Positions 15,031 to 23,001 of a stretch of DNA of 28,807 bases are shown here, one piece after another. Within the stretch, counting starts at the first letter, position 1. Each line of letters starts with the position of its first letter. The position numbers and the translations under genes were made by a program. The notes below the pieces were generated by a model, which made no database searches, had not been told where the DNA came from, and saw only the letters and a program-made list of their open reading frames with translations. This stretch comes from Alphaproteobacteria bacterium (lineage in GTDB: Bacteria > Pseudomonadota > Alphaproteobacteria > JABSOH01 > JABAAW01): assembly GCA_014238935.1 (NCBI GenBank), contig JABAAD010000001.1:1-28807 (forward strand), written 5' to 3'.

Positions 15031-17627
15031 GGCTTGCCGCCCTCGTCAGATTGCAAGCCGCCTCCCTCCAACAGAATTTTTCCGAGCGCGACTAACGTTT
15101 CTCCCTCCTTCAGATCGAACAGGCGTACGCCGCGCGTCGAGCGTCCGCACAAGCGTACGCTCTCGGCGTTGATGCGCGAAAACTGTCCTTGGTTGGAATA
15201 GAGGTTGAGCTGGTCGCCCGCGCGCACGGGCAGGCTGGCGACAACCTCGTCGCCCTTACCCAGCAAGGCGTTCTTCAATCCCTTGCCTCCACGCGCAATG
15301 AGACGATATTCCGCAACACGAGTGCGTTTGCCATAGCCCGAGGCGAGCGCGGTGAAGATCGCCGTCTCCTCGCCGCTGTTGGCGGGAATGGGTGCGATCG
15401 AGACTAGCCTGTCGCCCTCGCCAAGATTGATGCCGCGCACTCCGCTGCTTCCGCGTGAAGTGAAGGTGCGCAGTTCCGAGAGAGGAAAACGAATCGCTTG
15501 AGCGCGGCGGCTGGCAAGAAAGAGGTCGTCTCCTTCGTCGCACACGACCGCCCCGACGAGCGCGTCTCCCTCAGGGATCTTCATGGCGATGATGCCGTTG
15601 CGCATGATACGGGTGAAATCTTCGAGCGCGTTGCGCCGCACGCTGCCCGATGCGGTGGCGAACACGAGACTCTTGTTTTTCAACTCTTGTGCGCTCTCCG
15701 GCAGCGGGGTGATGTTGGTGACGCGCTCGCCCTCTGTCAGCTCCAACAGGTTGGCGACATTCCTGCCGCGCCCCTGCGGGCTGCCCTCAGGCAGATCGGC
15801 GGTCGAGAGCGTATAGACCCTGCCGCGACTGGTGAAGAAGAGCAGGTACGCCGTCGTGTTGACGAAGCATGTTTGCAGCAGGTCGTCTTCCTCGCCGACC
15901 TTCATGCCGGCGCGTCCCTTGCCGCCGCGGTGTTGGCTGCGATAGGTCTTGCTGGCGACACGCTTGACATAACCCTGACGCGTGATCGTCACCACCACCT
16001 CCTCGCGCGGGACAAGGATTTCCGCGTCTTCCTCCAAGTCTACCTTCTGCTCGACGATGTCGGTGCGTCGCTCGGTTGCGAACAGCCGTTCCACCTCGCG
16101 CAGATCTTCCTGAATGTTTTTCGAACGACGCTCCTTCGAGGCGAGCAGCGCACGACATTCGATGATACGCGCCATGTTCTCGCGCGCCTCTGCCAGCAGC
16201 TTTTCTTTCTCCAAACCGACGAGGCGTTGCAAACGCAGTTCCAAGATCGCTTGGCACTGCGCACGACTGAGACGGCACTTGCCGTCCGAGACGATATCGA
16301 GCGCCGTCGTTGCCTCCGCCTCGCTTGCGGATGTTGTGCTCTCGCCGTTTTGTTCTTTTCGTTCCAGCAAGGCTTGCACAGCTCGCGTGCTCCAAGTCTC
16401 CGCCATGAGGGCTTGCCTTGCCTGCTCGGCATCGACGGCGGCGCGAATGAGGGCGACGACGCGCTCGATCTCGTCGGTTGCGACCAACAATCCGCACAAG
16501 CTGTGTAGTCTCCTCCGCGCCTTGTTCAGTAGGAAGGCGGTACGTCGACGCAACACCTCGTCGCGGAAATCGAGGAAGGTCGTCAGCAGCTCTTTCAGGT
16601 TCATCACACGGGGTTGCCCGCGATCCAAAGCCAGCAGCTGGACGCTGTAGCTCGACTGCAGGGCTGTGTGCTTGAAGAGCAGCGCACGCACCTGTTCGGG
16701 ACGCGCGCTCGCCTTGATCTCGACGGCGATGCGCAAGCCCTCGCGGTCGGATTCGTCGCGCAGATCCGAGATGCCGAAGACTTTCTTCTCGCGCACCAGC
16801 TCGGCGATGCGCTCGATGATGCGTGCCTTGTTCGTTTGGTAGGGGATCTCTGTAAACAACAGCAAATTTTTTCCTCCACGCAGGGGCTCGATGGTGCTAC
16901 GCGCACGCACGACGATAGCGCCGCGCCCCTTGCGGTAGCACTCCTTGACGGCGTCGCGTCCGAGGATGAGCGCGCCCGTAGGAAAATCGGGGCCGGGCAA
17001 TCTTTCGATGAGCTCTTCGAGCGCGATTTCGGGTTTTTTGAGCACCGCTCGACAAAGCGCGCACACCTCTCCGAGATTGTGCGGCGGAATGTTCGTCGCC
17101 ATGCCGACGGCGATGCCGCCGCCGCCGTTGACGAGCAAGTTCGGAAGGCGCGAGGGTAGAACGCGGGGTTCGTTCAAGGCACCGTCGTAGTTGGGCACAA
17201 AGTCTACGGTATCCTTGTCGATGTCTTGCAAAAGCGCTTCTGCCGCTCTCTCCAGTCGCGCTTCGGTGTAGCGCATCGCAGCGGCGCGGTCGCCGTCGAT
17301 CGAGCCGAAGTTGCCTTGCGCGTCGATCAACGGCAGGCGCATCGAGAAGTCTTGCGCCATGCGCACCATTGCGTCGTAGACGGGCGCATCGCCGTGCGGG
17401 TGATACTTGCCCATGACCTCGCCTACGATGCGCGCACATTTGCGATAGGCGTTCGACGCCGTGTAGCCCCCTTCCTGCATGGCATACAGGATACGACGAT
17501 GGACGGGTTTCAAGCCGTCGCGCGCATCGGGCAGCGCACGCGCGACGATCACGCTCATGGCGTAATCGAGGTAGGAGCGTTCCATCTCCTTTTCGATAGC
17601 GATGTTTTCTGTTTGTCCTCTGACCAT
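15027..17627 (-). CDS. gyrA: DNA gyrase subunit A
   Basis: An 866-residue breakage-reunion subunit of gyrase, which with GyrB introduces negative supercoils. The N-terminus holds [24 protein letters not shown]. Catalytic Tyr120 lies in MRYTEARL, and the quinolone region reads [17 protein letters not shown] (79-95). The C-terminal wrapping domain begins near residue 535 and has the GyrA box as QHRGGKG (564-570), with His in place of the more common second Arg. Later blades show repeated G-x-S-G/V-R patterns. The ATG follows hemB by 34 bases on the same strand. At the position where Escherichia coli has Ser83 there is Ala81, followed by Pro82; Asp85 matches Asp87. The GyrA box favours gyrase over ParC. 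Confidence 0.97.
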   Translation of the reverse strand: MVRGQTENIAIEKEMERSYLDYAMSVIVARALPDARDGLKPVHRRILYAMQEGGYTASNAYRKCARIVGEVMGKYHPHGDAPVYDAMVRMAQDFSMRLPLIDAQGNFGSIDGDRAAAMRYTEARLERAAEALLQDIDKDTVDFVPNYDGALNEPRVLPSRLPNLLVNGGGGIAVGMATNIPPHNLGEVCALCRAVLKKPEIALEELIERLPGPDFPTGALILGRDAVKECYRKGRGAIVVRARSTIEPLRGGKNLLLFTEIPYQTNKARIIERIAELVREKKVFGISDLRDESDREGLRIAVEIKASARPEQVRALLFKHTALQSSYSVQLLALDRGQPRVMNLKELLTTFLDFRDEVLRRRTAFLLNKARRRLHSLCGLLVATDEIERVVALIRAAVDAEQARQALMAETWSTRAVQALLERKEQNGESTTSASEAEATTALDIVSDGKCRLSRAQCQAILELRLQRLVGLEKEKLLAEARENMARIIECRALLASKERRSKNIQEDLREVERLFATERRTDIVEQKVDLEEDAEILVPREEVVVTITRQGYVKRVASKTYRSQHRGGKGRAGMKVGEEDDLLQTCFVNTTAYLLFFTSRGRVYTLSTADLPEGSPQGRGRNVANLLELTEGERVTNITPLPESAQELKNKSLVFATASGSVRRNALEDFTRIMRNGIIAMKIPEGDALVGAVVCDEGDDLFLASRRAQAIRFPLSELRTFTSRGSSGVRGINLGEGDRLVSIAPIPANSGEETAIFTALASGYGKRTRVAEYRLIARGGKGLKNALLGKGDEVVASLPVRAGDQLNLYSNQGQFSRINAESVRLCGRSTRGVRLFDLKEGETLVALGKILLEGGGLQSDEGGKP

Positions 17628-17661
17628 GCCCTTCGTCTTCTTTTTGTGTCGCTGCCTCTTG

Positions 17662-18699
17662 TTACAGTCTTTCGTTGATCCACTCCGCTGCGAGCGGTGC
17701 GTAGTAGGTGATTACAGCGCTCGCGCCTGCGCGTTTGCAACAGAGAAGTTGTTCGAGCAAGCAAGCACGTTCGTCGAGAACGCCCGCCTCGCCCGCCGTT
17801 CTGAGCGCTGCGTACTCGCCCGATACATGGTAGCACAACAGCGGGGCTGCGAAGGCTTCCTTAGCGCGGCGCACGATATCAAGGTAGGGCAGCGCGGGTT
17901 TGACGATCACCATGTCGGCTCCTTCTTGCAAGTCGAGCGCGATCTCCCACAAGGCTTCCTCGCCGTTTGCGCAGTCGAGCTGGTAGCCTCGTTTGTCGCG
18001 CGGTGCACCCTCGCCACGCTCGGAAGAAGCGCGTCCTTGCGGGACGACCTTCAGCGCCTCGCGGAAGGGAGCGTAGAGGTGCGAGGCGAACTTCGCCGCG
18101 TAGCTGACGAGGGGAAGGTGCGCGAAACCTTGCGCGTCCAGCAGCGCGCGCAAGCTTGCGATGCGACCGTCCATCATGTCGGAGGGCGCAAGAAGATCGG
18201 CACCGCTCTCGGCGAGCGCGAGCGCTTGCTTGCCGAGCGCGACCAACGAAGCCTCGTTGTCGACGCGAGAGCCCTCGACGATACCGTCGTGTCCGTGCGT
18301 CGTGTAGGGATCGAGCGCGACATCGACGATGATCGACGCTCCGCATCCCTGCAAAGCTTTTAAGGCGCGGCTCATGAGGTTGTCCTTGCGCCACGCCTCG
18401 CGCCCGTCCGCGCTCTTCGCCTCCTGCGGCACGACAGGAAACAAGGCGAGCGCAGGGATGCCCAAGCGCACCGCGCGCTCGGCGCACGCGGGCAGGAGGT
18501 CGCAGGTCAGACGCTCGACACCGCGCATCGAGGCTGTGGGCTCGCGTTCGTTATGCCCCTCCTTGACAAAAAGGGGCCAGACCAAGTCGGCAGCACCGAG
18601 ACGATGTTCCGCACACAATCGCAACAAGGCATCGCTGCTACGCAAGCGTCGCAAGCGCGTTTTCGGATAGCTTCGTGTTGCCGAGGCGACAAAGGTCAC
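17662..18699 (-). CDS. hemB: Delta-aminolevulinic acid dehydratase (porphobilinogen synthase)
   Basis: A 345-residue cytoplasmic enzyme that joins two 5-aminolevulinate molecules into porphobilinogen in haem synthesis. The two active-site lysines are Lys203 in [17 protein letters not shown] and Lys267 in [26 protein letters not shown] (126-139) lacks the Cys triad of zinc enzymes, so it is the magnesium-type form usual in alphaproteobacteria. SDMMDGR is at 173-179. After FREALKV the segment [21 protein letters not shown] is longer than the usual short loop before YQ-x-D. The start is GTG at 18699, seven bases after the bamE stop; an in-frame alternative cannot be excluded. It is co-directional with gyrA. 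Confidence 0.96.
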   Translation of the reverse strand: MTFVASATRSYPKTRLRRLRSSDALLRLCAEHRLGAADLVWPLFVKEGHNEREPTASMRGVERLTCDLLPACAERAVRLGIPALALFPVVPQEAKSADGREAWRKDNLMSRALKALQGCGASIIVDVALDPYTTHGHDGIVEGSRVDNEASLVALGKQALALAESGADLLAPSDMMDGRIASLRALLDAQGFAHLPLVSYAAKFASHLYAPFREALKVVPQGRASSERGEGAPRDKRGYQLDCANGEEALWEIALDLQEGADMVIVKPALPYLDIVRRAKEAFAAPLLCYHVSGEYAALRTAGEAGVLDERACLLEQLLCCKRAGASAVITYYAPLAAEWINERL

Positions 18700-18706
18700 A
18701 GCGTCT

Positions 18707-19195
18707 TCACGGCGCAGATCCCACGCCCACTTGTCCGATATTGCCGAAGATGTCCTGGAAAAAGGTGCGCTTTGCAGAACGCAGTCCTCGCGTCTTGTCG
18801 GGATCGGTGCGGGCGAAGCGCACCCGATCGAGGTCGCGCACCTCTAAGGATTGCAGCACGCTCCCTTTCCCGTCGCGTCCAAAAAGCAGAATCAGCACTT
18901 GGCGATCTTTCAGCGTCGGTGAAAATTGTCCGACCTGCTTCGTGCGCGCTCCGTAGTAGTAGGAGATGTGCGGACGATAGGGATTGACCAAATTGGGCGG
19001 CCCCAACAGAGCGATCACCTCTTCTTGCGTTTGCTCGCCCACCCTCAGCAGTGCGATTTGGCTTTGTGTAAACCACACGCCTTGCACGCCCTTCTGCGCG
19101 CAAGCGATCGTTCCGTACAACAAGGCGAGCGCACCGACGGGCAGGATGAAAAGGCGCAAGGCGAGCGAAAACGATTGCAAGAACGAACGCTTCAT
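18707..19195 (-). CDS. bamE: BamE/SmpA-OmlA family outer-membrane assembly lipoprotein
   Basis: A 162-residue predicted lipoprotein of the BAM complex, which inserts beta-barrel proteins into the outer membrane. A signal segment (12-31) ends in TIAC, with Cys32 as likely lipid site; the -3 residue is Thr rather than Leu, so the lipobox is imperfect. The BamE fold is seen in LLRVGEQTQEEVIALLGPPNLVNPY and in ISYYYGARTKQVGQF, matching the G-x-T-x-x-E-V-x-x-L-G-x-P signature. About 40 residues follow the core and are not recognised. It is divergent from the bc1 chaperone gene, an arrangement compatible with the alphaproteobacterial grouping of bamE, this chaperone, plsX and fabH. ATG at 19195 has no visible Shine-Dalgarno site. 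Confidence 0.85.
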   Translation of the reverse strand: MKRSFLQSFSLALRLFILPVGALALLYGTIACAQKGVQGVWFTQSQIALLRVGEQTQEEVIALLGPPNLVNPYRPHISYYYGARTKQVGQFSPTLKDRQVLILLFGRDGKGSVLQSLEVRDLDRVRFARTDPDKTRGLRSAKRTFFQDIFGNIGQVGVGSAP

Positions 19196-19204
19196 GATTG
19201 TTCT

Positions 19205-19210
19205 ATCATA
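19205..19210 (-). promoter_or_regulatory. Possible -10 element of bamE
   Basis: TATGAT on the minus strand, nine bases before the bamE ATG. Transcription would begin almost at the start codon, and no Shine-Dalgarno site is present, so a leaderless transcript is possible. No convincing -35 element is seen. Confidence 0.25.
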
Positions 19211-19242
19211 AGCCGATTGTCGCGGGTTGTGCGTAAAATATC

Positions 19243-19248
19243 AGGAGG
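19243..19248 (+). promoter_or_regulatory. Ribosome binding site of the bc1 chaperone gene
   Basis: AGGAGG with five bases to the ATG at 19254. It decides between this start and an upstream GTG in the same frame. TAAAAT at 19234-19239 could be a -10, but no -35 lies at a usual distance. Confidence 0.8.
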
Positions 19249-19253
19249 CAAAA

Positions 19254-19766
19254 ATGCGACGAGCCTTGTTTTTGTGTCGTCTCGTGCGCTTTCGTTTTTT
19301 GCGCGCGCGCACGGAGCGTCTGTACGGCGCTGAGCTTTACGCTTGCGCTCTTCGTGATTCACGCGATCGCGCTCTGTTCGAGGGAGGCTTTGTCCAAGAC
19401 ACCTCGGAGGGACGTTTGGATTGTCTGACGCTACACCTGCACCTCTACACCGAGCGATTTAAAACGCGCTTCGATGCGGTCGTGCGCGCCATGATGGAAA
19501 CCTTCGTGCGCGACTTGGACCATTCGCTGCGCGAGATGGGAACGGGCGACTTGAGCGTCGGCAAGAAGGTAAAAAAAATTCTTTCGCGAGTCTATGGAGC
19601 CTTCGATGCCTATCGTCTTGCGCGCAACCGCAAGGAGTGGCATTCCGCCCTTGCGCGCAACATGCTCGGCGCAGATTGCCGCAAGCTGTTTTCTCACGCG
19701 CGAAAGGTCGAGAGGCGCTTGGCGCACTCCTCGCTGCGCGCCTGCGTCAGACGGACGCATAGGTAA
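19254..19766 (+). CDS. Ubiquinol-cytochrome c chaperone family protein (CBP3-like)
   Basis: A 170-residue cytoplasmic protein of the family to which mitochondrial CBP3/UQCC1 belongs, thought to help assemble the cytochrome bc1 complex. The family core is clear: LYGAELYACALRD near the start, GRLDCLTLHLHLYTERF, then METFVRDLDHSLREMGTGDLSVGKKVKKI at about 80-108, followed by YGAFDAY. The highly basic, Arg-rich ends (1-23 and 150-170) are unusual for the family but fit the base composition. The ATG has a perfect AGGAGG upstream. In many alphaproteobacteria this gene is followed by a DUF177 (YceD-like) gene and then plsX-fabH; here rpmF comes directly instead. The presence of the chaperone implies aerobic respiration through bc1. 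Confidence 0.88.
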   Translation: MRRALFLCRLVRFRFLRARTERLYGAELYACALRDSRDRALFEGGFVQDTSEGRLDCLTLHLHLYTERFKTRFDAVVRAMMETFVRDLDHSLREMGTGDLSVGKKVKKILSRVYGAFDAYRLARNRKEWHSALARNMLGADCRKLFSHARKVERRLAHSSLRACVRRTHR

Positions 19767-19792
19767 GGAGTGAGAGCATAAGTAGCGAGGGG

Positions 19793-19816
19793 GCAAGCAG
19801 AGACACTTGCTTTTTT
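19793..19816 (+). terminator. Weak intrinsic terminator after the chaperone gene
   Basis: GCAAG (19793-19797) and CTTGC (19806-19810) form a 5-bp stem with an 8-base loop, followed directly by six Ts. The stem is short, so readthrough to rpmF is likely. TTGCTT (19807-19812) with TAGACT (19829-19834) at 16-base spacing might act as a new promoter for rpmF. Confidence 0.4.
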
Positions 19817-19863
19817 GTCTGCGAAGGGTAGACTGGGAGTTTGTTTTTTCGGAGATTTTTTTA

Positions 19864-20046
19864 ATGGCAGTTCCCAAACGTAAGGTTTCGCCTATGCGTC
19901 GCGGCAAACGTCGCGCGCACAGTGCGTTGAGTGTCGTGCGTTCGCGCGAATGTCCGAATTGCGGCGAACCTTCCCTTCCGCATCGTTTGTGCGAAGCGTG
20001 CGGCGTGTATCGTTCGCGCGAGGTTGTCGCCGTCCACGATTCATGA
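19864..20046 (+). CDS. rpmF: 50S ribosomal protein L32
   Basis: A 60-residue large-subunit protein. [19 protein letters not shown] is the universal L32 N-terminus. The second half has paired cysteines, CPNC and CEAC, so this is the zinc-ribbon (Cys4) form, which matters for zinc economy. The ATG has GGAG nine bases upstream; a longer frame reading from 19807 has no family support. It sits 13 bases before plsX, the rpmF-plsX-fabH order common in proteobacteria, which links ribosome and membrane lipid synthesis. Confidence 0.97.
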   Translation: MAVPKRKVSPMRRGKRRAHSALSVVRSRECPNCGEPSLPHRLCEACGVYRSREVVAVHDS

Positions 20047-20059
20047 GTGACGGAAGACG

Positions 20060-21169
20060 ATGTCGAACAGCAATGGCTTGAGCTTTGACGCGCCCTCCGT
20101 TCTGTCGCCGCGGTTGGCGTTGGATGCCATGGGCGGCGACAAAGCGCCAGGGATGGTCGTAGAAGGCGCGCATCGAGCAGCCCAGCGCAACCCCGAGTGT
20201 CGATTCCTCTTCTTCGGCAGAGAAAAACAGCTGCGCCCCTTGCTCAAGGCGCTACCTTTTCTCAACCAACGTAGCGAGATTCGCCATACGGAGGATGTCA
20301 TCAAGTCCGACTTGCCGCCCGCACAAGCCTTGCGACACGGCAGAGAATCGAGCTTGGGACGCGCAATACGCGCGGTTGCCGACGGGGAAGCCGATTGCGT
20401 CGTCTCGGCGGGCAACACAGGCGCGCTTATGGCGCTCTCCAAGTTCCAACTGCGCATGCTGCCAGGCATTCTCAGACCCGCTATCTGCTGCTATTTCATC
20501 AATCGCAACGCAGAAACCGTGTTGCTCGATTCGGGTGCCAATGTCGATTCCAGCAAAGAGATGCTCGTGCAATTCGCCCTCATGGGCGACGCATTCGCAA
20601 GGACAGGGCTCGGCATCGACAACCCGCGCGTCGGACTGCTGAATATCGGTGCCGAGGCGATCAAGGGGCGCTTGGAAGTTCGACAAGCCGCAGCCTTCTT
20701 CAAAAAAAATCCCCGAATCATCTCTTACTACGGATTCGTCGAAGGAGACGACCTCCTGTCAGGCAGAGTCGATGTCGTCGTCGCAGACGGATGCAGCGGC
20801 AACATCGCGCTCAAAGCCATGGAAGGCACAGCCAATGCCATGCTGCTCTTCTTGCAAGAGATGTTTCGATCCTCGATCTTCGCAAAACTCGGATACCTCT
20901 TCGCTCATCAAGCCTTGCGGCGATTGCAAAGGCGAATCGATCCCAGAAATTACAACGGTGCCGTCTTCTTGGGACTCGACGGGCTCGTCATCAAGAGCCA
21001 CGGCGGAACAGACGCGCTGGGCTTTGCTAACGCAACCTCGCTCGGGGTCAATGTCGTGCGAAGGGGGTTCATGTCGAGAATCAACGAGCAACTGCGACAA
21101 ACACAAAAGAACGACGAGCACGATCCCGAATCCCCGACCTCTCAATCTGTGCTGCAAAACGCGCCCTAA
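20060..21169 (+). CDS. plsX: Phosphate acyltransferase PlsX
   Basis: A 369-residue peripheral membrane enzyme that converts acyl-ACP and phosphate to acyl-phosphate, the donor for the first step of phospholipid synthesis by PlsY. LALDAMGGDKAPGMVVEGA (19-37) is the family signature. Further conserved blocks are VSAGNTGALMA, MLPGILRPAI, LLDSGANVD, GLLNIGAEAIKG, VVADGCSGNIALK and GAVFLGLDGLVIKSHGG. The length is slightly above usual because of a short N-terminal lead and a Gln/Asn/Asp-rich tail. The ATG at 20060 follows GGAAG a few bases upstream. fabH follows 26 bases later. Confidence 0.97.
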   Translation: MSNSNGLSFDAPSVLSPRLALDAMGGDKAPGMVVEGAHRAAQRNPECRFLFFGREKQLRPLLKALPFLNQRSEIRHTEDVIKSDLPPAQALRHGRESSLGRAIRAVADGEADCVVSAGNTGALMALSKFQLRMLPGILRPAICCYFINRNAETVLLDSGANVDSSKEMLVQFALMGDAFARTGLGIDNPRVGLLNIGAEAIKGRLEVRQAAAFFKKNPRIISYYGFVEGDDLLSGRVDVVVADGCSGNIALKAMEGTANAMLLFLQEMFRSSIFAKLGYLFAHQALRRLQRRIDPRNYNGAVFLGLDGLVIKSHGGTDALGFANATSLGVNVVRRGFMSRINEQLRQTQKNDEHDPESPTSQSVLQNAP

Positions 21170-21195
21170 AAATCTCCGACAAACACAACTCCGAA

Positions 21196-22206
21196 GTGAA
21201 CGAACAGATTGACGCCGCCGACTCCGTCGTCGTCGAGGGAGTCGGTGCTTACCTGCCGAAAAGAATCCTGACGAACGAGGAACTCGCGCAAAAATTGGAG
21301 ACCGACGATGCGTGGATCCGAACGCGTACAGGTATAAGACAGCGACACATCGCAGCAGACGAAGAAAAAACTTCCGACTTGGCGCTCAAAGCCGCACAAC
21401 AAGCCTTGCTCCATGCGCGATGCAGCGCGCAACAGATCGATGCAATCGTCTTGGCGACGACGACCCCCGAAAACACTTTTCCCGCAACCGCCGCGAAGCT
21501 CCAACAGAAGTTGGGCGTCAACACACCCATTCCTGCGTACGATATACAAGCGGTGTGCGCGGGGTTCATCTTTGCGCTGCATAGCGCGTGGAAAGGGGTG
21601 GGGTTGGGACAAGCGCGTCGTGTGTTGGTCGTCGGGGCGGAGATTTACTCTCGCAGCATCATCGACTGGACAGACCGTAGCACTTGCGTTCTGTTTGGCG
21701 ACGGCGCGGGAGCTTTCGTCTTGCGGGCTGCGGGCAAGGAGGAGGCGCACGCACGAAGCGGCAGAGCGCGCGGTATCGTCGATATAACGCTGGCGACCGA
21801 CGGCAGATTCTACGAGCAACTCTATGTCGACGGCGGCGCGGGGTCGAGCGACAGAGTCGGATGTTTGAAAATGCAGGGTAGCGTCGTCTTTCGTGAGGCG
21901 ATCGACAAGATGTCGCAGAGCGTGGCGTTGCTGCTCGAGCGCAACGGTTTGGGCGTAGAAGACATCGCGTGGCTAGTTCCGCATCAGGCGAACAGTCGCA
22001 TCATGAGCGGGGTTGCGCGCAGGCTCGGCATCAAGGAGACGCGAGTCGTCTCGACCGTGGGAGACCACGGAAACATTTCCGCCGCCACCATTCCGGCAGC
22101 GCTCGATCACGCCTGCAAGAAGGAATGGATCAAGCACGGAGACTTGGTCGCGCTCACCGCTATGGGAGGAGGATTCGCTTGGGGAGGCGCTCTAATCCGC
22201 TGGTAG
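21196..22206 (+). CDS. fabH: Beta-ketoacyl-ACP synthase III
   Basis: A 336-residue enzyme that starts type II fatty acid synthesis by condensing acetyl-CoA with malonyl-ACP. The catalytic triad is complete: Cys121 in VCAGF, His263 in VPHQAN and Asn293 in GDHGNISAA. TRTGIRQRHIA (43-53) and the terminal LTAMGGGFAWGGALIRW are family marks. The start is GTG at 21196 with no strong Shine-Dalgarno site; translation may be coupled to plsX, 26 bases upstream. The length is normal. The usual alphaproteobacterial follower ihfA is not present; a DsbA-like gene follows instead. Confidence 0.97.
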   Translation: MNEQIDAADSVVVEGVGAYLPKRILTNEELAQKLETDDAWIRTRTGIRQRHIAADEEKTSDLALKAAQQALLHARCSAQQIDAIVLATTTPENTFPATAAKLQQKLGVNTPIPAYDIQAVCAGFIFALHSAWKGVGLGQARRVLVVGAEIYSRSIIDWTDRSTCVLFGDGAGAFVLRAAGKEEAHARSGRARGIVDITLATDGRFYEQLYVDGGAGSSDRVGCLKMQGSVVFREAIDKMSQSVALLLERNGLGVEDIAWLVPHQANSRIMSGVARRLGIKETRVVSTVGDHGNISAATIPAALDHACKKEWIKHGDLVALTAMGGGFAWGGALIRW

Positions 22207-22304
22207 AAAAAAGGGGAAAACTTCCACCCCAAAACCCCTCTCAACCCCTTGTCGCTGGCGGAGAGCTCGCCGATCTTGTAGAATCAAAGACAAACCGCTC
22301 TTAT

Positions 22305-22333
22305 GGAGAAGACCATCTTGAGGAGAAGACCAT
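22305..22333 (+). repeat. Duplicated ribosome-binding/start region before the DsbA-like gene
   Basis: GGAGAAGACCAT occurs perfectly at 22305-22316 and again at 22322-22333, 17 bases apart. Only the second copy runs into ATG (CCATG); the first reads CCATC. Each copy carries a GGAG. Confidence 0.8.
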
Positions 22334-22982
22334 GCGATACTTCGACATTTCCATCCTAAAAAAGAAGGTGCTCTTAAGGACAGGGCTGGGGGCGACGCTG
22401 CTCCTGATGCTCGTCGCGGGAGTAGGATTCGTCGCCTTCGGGGGGGCAAACGGGAAAACATCAGGGCAAACCACGACCCAAAACTCAAGGGTTGTCGTCG
22501 AAGAATACTTGTCGCTCACTTGTCCGCATTGCGCCGTGTTTCACCGAGAGGCTTACGCAGGGTTGGCAAAGGGCGTGCTGCGAAACCGGCGTGTTGCCTT
22601 TGTCTATCGTGACTTTCCTTTGGACAGCCTGGCGTTGCAAGCGGCGGTGTTGGCGCGTTGCGGCGGCGAGCCCTTGCGCGCAAAGCTCATTGGCGCGATG
22701 CTGGAAAAGCAGCATAGGTGGACGAAAGATACCGATCCGCAGGATGGGCTGTTTGCCGTCGTCGCGTTGGTTGGAATCGATCGCGCGCGCGCGCGGGCTT
22801 GTCTCGAAGACAAGGCTTTGGAGCGTGCCGTGCTAGAAGAGCAGATTGCGGGACAAAAACGTTACAAAATCTCTTCGACGCCGACTTTGGTCGTTGCGGG
22901 TAAAAAGCTGTCGGGAGCGCTGACGGAAAAAAGCATTACTCGCGCCATCGAAGAGGCTTTGGATACGATCGGAGACTTGTAA
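22332..22982 (+). CDS. DsbA-family thiol-disulfide oxidoreductase, membrane-anchored or exported
   Basis: A 216-residue thioredoxin-fold protein expected to act on disulfide bonds in the periplasm. A basic start and a hydrophobic segment (16-37) form a signal peptide or anchor; no lipobox is seen. The active site is Cys64-Pro-His-Cys67 in SLTCPHCAVFH, the same CPHC as DsbA. The RDFPLDSLALQAA stretch and the cis-Pro loop SSTPTLVVAGKKLSGA are typical of the DsbA/BdbD type found next to smc in alphaproteobacteria. I set the ATG at 22332 because of GGAG six bases upstream and the signal segment just after it. It follows fabH by 125 bases and smc follows it by 19. Confidence 0.9.
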   Translation: MRYFDISILKKKVLLRTGLGATLLLMLVAGVGFVAFGGANGKTSGQTTTQNSRVVVEEYLSLTCPHCAVFHREAYAGLAKGVLRNRRVAFVYRDFPLDSLALQAAVLARCGGEPLRAKLIGAMLEKQHRWTKDTDPQDGLFAVVALVGIDRARARACLEDKALERAVLEEQIAGQKRYKISSTPTLVVAGKKLSGALTEKSITRAIEEALDTIGDL

Positions 22983-22985
22983 AAC

Positions 22986-22991
22986 AGGAGG
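22986..22991 (+). promoter_or_regulatory. Ribosome binding site of smc
   Basis: AGGAGG lies 10 bases before GTG at 23002 but only one base before the in-frame TTG at 22993. It therefore supports the GTG start. Confidence 0.75.
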
Positions 22992-23001
22992 TTTGTCACT
23001 C

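Noticed and set aside
15498..16508. Plus-strand open frame of 336 codons opposite gyrA
   Set aside because: gyrA is complete with all motifs on the other strand; the antisense product is unrecognisable.
22207..22260. Terminator after fabH
   Set aside because: AGGGG and CCCCT could pair across an 18-base loop, but the stem is short, the loop is long and no U-tract follows.
22993..23001. TTG at 22993 as the smc start
   Set aside because: It lies one base after AGGAGG, too close for initiation; the GTG at 23002 is at a workable distance and begins the conserved N-terminus.
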